Assembly (NCBI GenBank): GCA_963829965.1
Contig: CAWHLK010000060.1
Span: forward strand, 62,001-126,000
DNA length: 64,000 bases
Direction: 5' to 3'
Source of the DNA: DASXZH01 sp963829965
GTDB lineage: Bacteria > Armatimonadota > Fimbriimonadia > Fimbriimonadales > Fimbriimonadaceae
Part shown: piece by piece, positions 63,587 through 64,000 of the stretch
How positions within the stretch are numbered: the stretch's first letter is position 1
Layout of the letters: each line of letters starts with the position of its first letter
Notes under the pieces: model-generated
Told to the model about the DNA's origin: nothing
The model's input: only the letters and a program-made list of their open reading frames with translations
Databases searched by the model: none
Position numbers and translations under genes: made by a program

Positions 63587-64000
63587 TCACGACGGACAAG
63601 CACGGCAAGCACGAATCCTCCCGCGAGGAGCTCGGGGACACGAAAGAGTCGGAGCTTGGCCGTGCGGACTTCGAGCAGCGACGATGGCGACGGCGATCGA
63701 CGGACACTTTGGCGCAGAGCGCGACCGACGGCGATCGCGACGTGGCCAGGGTCCGGTCGAGGTGGCGATGCCCCACGGGACGAAGAGGTTTGCCGACGAG
63801 CGCGAGGAGGAACCCGAGCCGCATCGCCTGCGCCGAGCGTGACGAGCGCCAGTTCCGGGCCGGCGTACTCGAGCACCATCGCCTCGTGGATCATCGTCAG
63901 CTCGAGATGGGTCGACGGATTGTCGACGGGAATCCGGCCCGTCTCGGCGAGGATCACGATCACGAAGGCGCACGAAGGCCAACAGGCGCTCCGGACCGAC
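63587..64000 (-). CDS. HycD/HyfC-like NuoH-type membrane subunit, C-terminal part, runs off the window
   Basis: Visible pieces are VIVILAETGRIPVDNPSTHL, ELTMIHEAMVLEYAGPELAL, then MRLGFLLALVGK and EVRTAKLRLFRVPELLAGGF, VLAVL. The GRIPVDNPSTHLELTMIHEA block is the quinone-site-like loop of NuoH homologues in group 4 hydrogenases. The N-terminal half lies beyond the window edge. The exact stop is uncertain (63587 or slightly nearer hycP) because of frameshifts. It anchors the hydrophilic arm in the membrane and heads the visible hycD-hycP-hycQ-hycE order. Confidence 0.8.
   Translation of the reverse strand, partial: VGPERLLAFVRLRDRDPRRDGPDSRRQSVDPSRADDDPRGDGARVRRPGTGARHARRRRCGSGSSSRSSANLFVPWGIATSTGPWPRRDRRRSRSAPKCPSIAVAIVAARSPHGQAPTLSCPRAPRGRIRACRACPS

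Noticed and set aside
62946..63842. Long plus-strand frame of 298 codons
   Set aside because: Antisense to the hycP and hycD pieces, Asp/Arg/Ala-rich composition typical of a shadow frame, no motif.
48346..64000. Horizontally acquired genomic island
   Set aside because: No integrase, direct repeats or tRNA edge; the abrupt rise in error rate at the join is better explained by misassembly than by transfer.

Overview
The window is most simply read as two unrelated bacterial genome pieces joined at about position 48,346. Everything left of that point (1-48,345) is one chromosome of moderate G+C with dense, mostly intact core genes. Everything right of it (48,346-64,000) is visibly richer in G+C, has actinobacterial-type genes, and is so full of single-base indels that nearly every gene is broken across frames. 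The join lies inside pstB on the left and the last part of an FtsX-like permease on the right. No recombinase, repeat or attachment site is visible there, so I favour an assembly chimera or a low-coverage contig end over real biology.

Left part (bacterium with type IV pili, an outer membrane beta-barrel candidate and a diaminopimelate pathway; possibly Armatimonadota/Fimbriimonadia-like, a weak inference). 1-9 kb is an envelope region: glycosyltransferase, O-antigen ligase-like protein, PBP2 and PBP1A. An IS256-family element sits in a GGTTTTA/TAAAACC repeat tract between the two PBP genes. 8.8-10.9 kb is an ECF sigma / anti-sigma / RseB-like operon. 11-19.5 kb holds an outer membrane candidate, a PepT-like peptidase, apt, miaA, dapF, a PilZ protein, smpB, an FKBP lipoprotein, an ArgC-like protein and a family-5-type uracil-DNA glycosylase. 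19.5-22.7 kb carries three consecutive PilT-type ATPases. 23-28 kb has greA, a PadR regulator, secE-nusG, a second ECF sigma factor and a response regulator. 28-35 kb has a retropepsin/PDZ protein, a TPR membrane protein and a branched-chain amino-acid ABC transporter (LivK-H-M-G, no LivF). 35-38.4 kb is a BlaI / M56-peptidase pair plus a head-GIN lipoprotein. 38.5-48.3 kb is guaA, a VOC protein, cmk, aroA, UPF0182, a histone-deacetylase-family protein, a hicBA toxin-antitoxin pair, aroC and the start of pstB.

Single-base frameshifts already appear in essential left-hand genes (nusG, aroA, aroC) and become denser toward 48.3 kb, as expected where read support is falling.

Right part (Actinomycetota-like, perhaps Acidimicrobiia): FtsX permease fragment, a PH-domain-like membrane protein, two aldo/keto reductases, a DUF302 protein, a beta-hydroxyacid dehydrogenase divergent from a TetR regulator, a PAS-GGDEF-EAL protein, a YVTN-type beta-propeller protein, an alpha/beta hydrolase, an intact methyltransferase, and on the minus strand a hycD-hycP-hycQ-hycE type complex. 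Its large subunit has lost the nickel-binding cysteines at both conserved sites, so it resembles the energy-converting-hydrogenase-related (Ehr) complexes and is not a hydrogenase. This is the most interesting biology in the window, though the type is already known. I found no CRISPR array, rRNA or tRNA, and nothing I would call a wholly new system.
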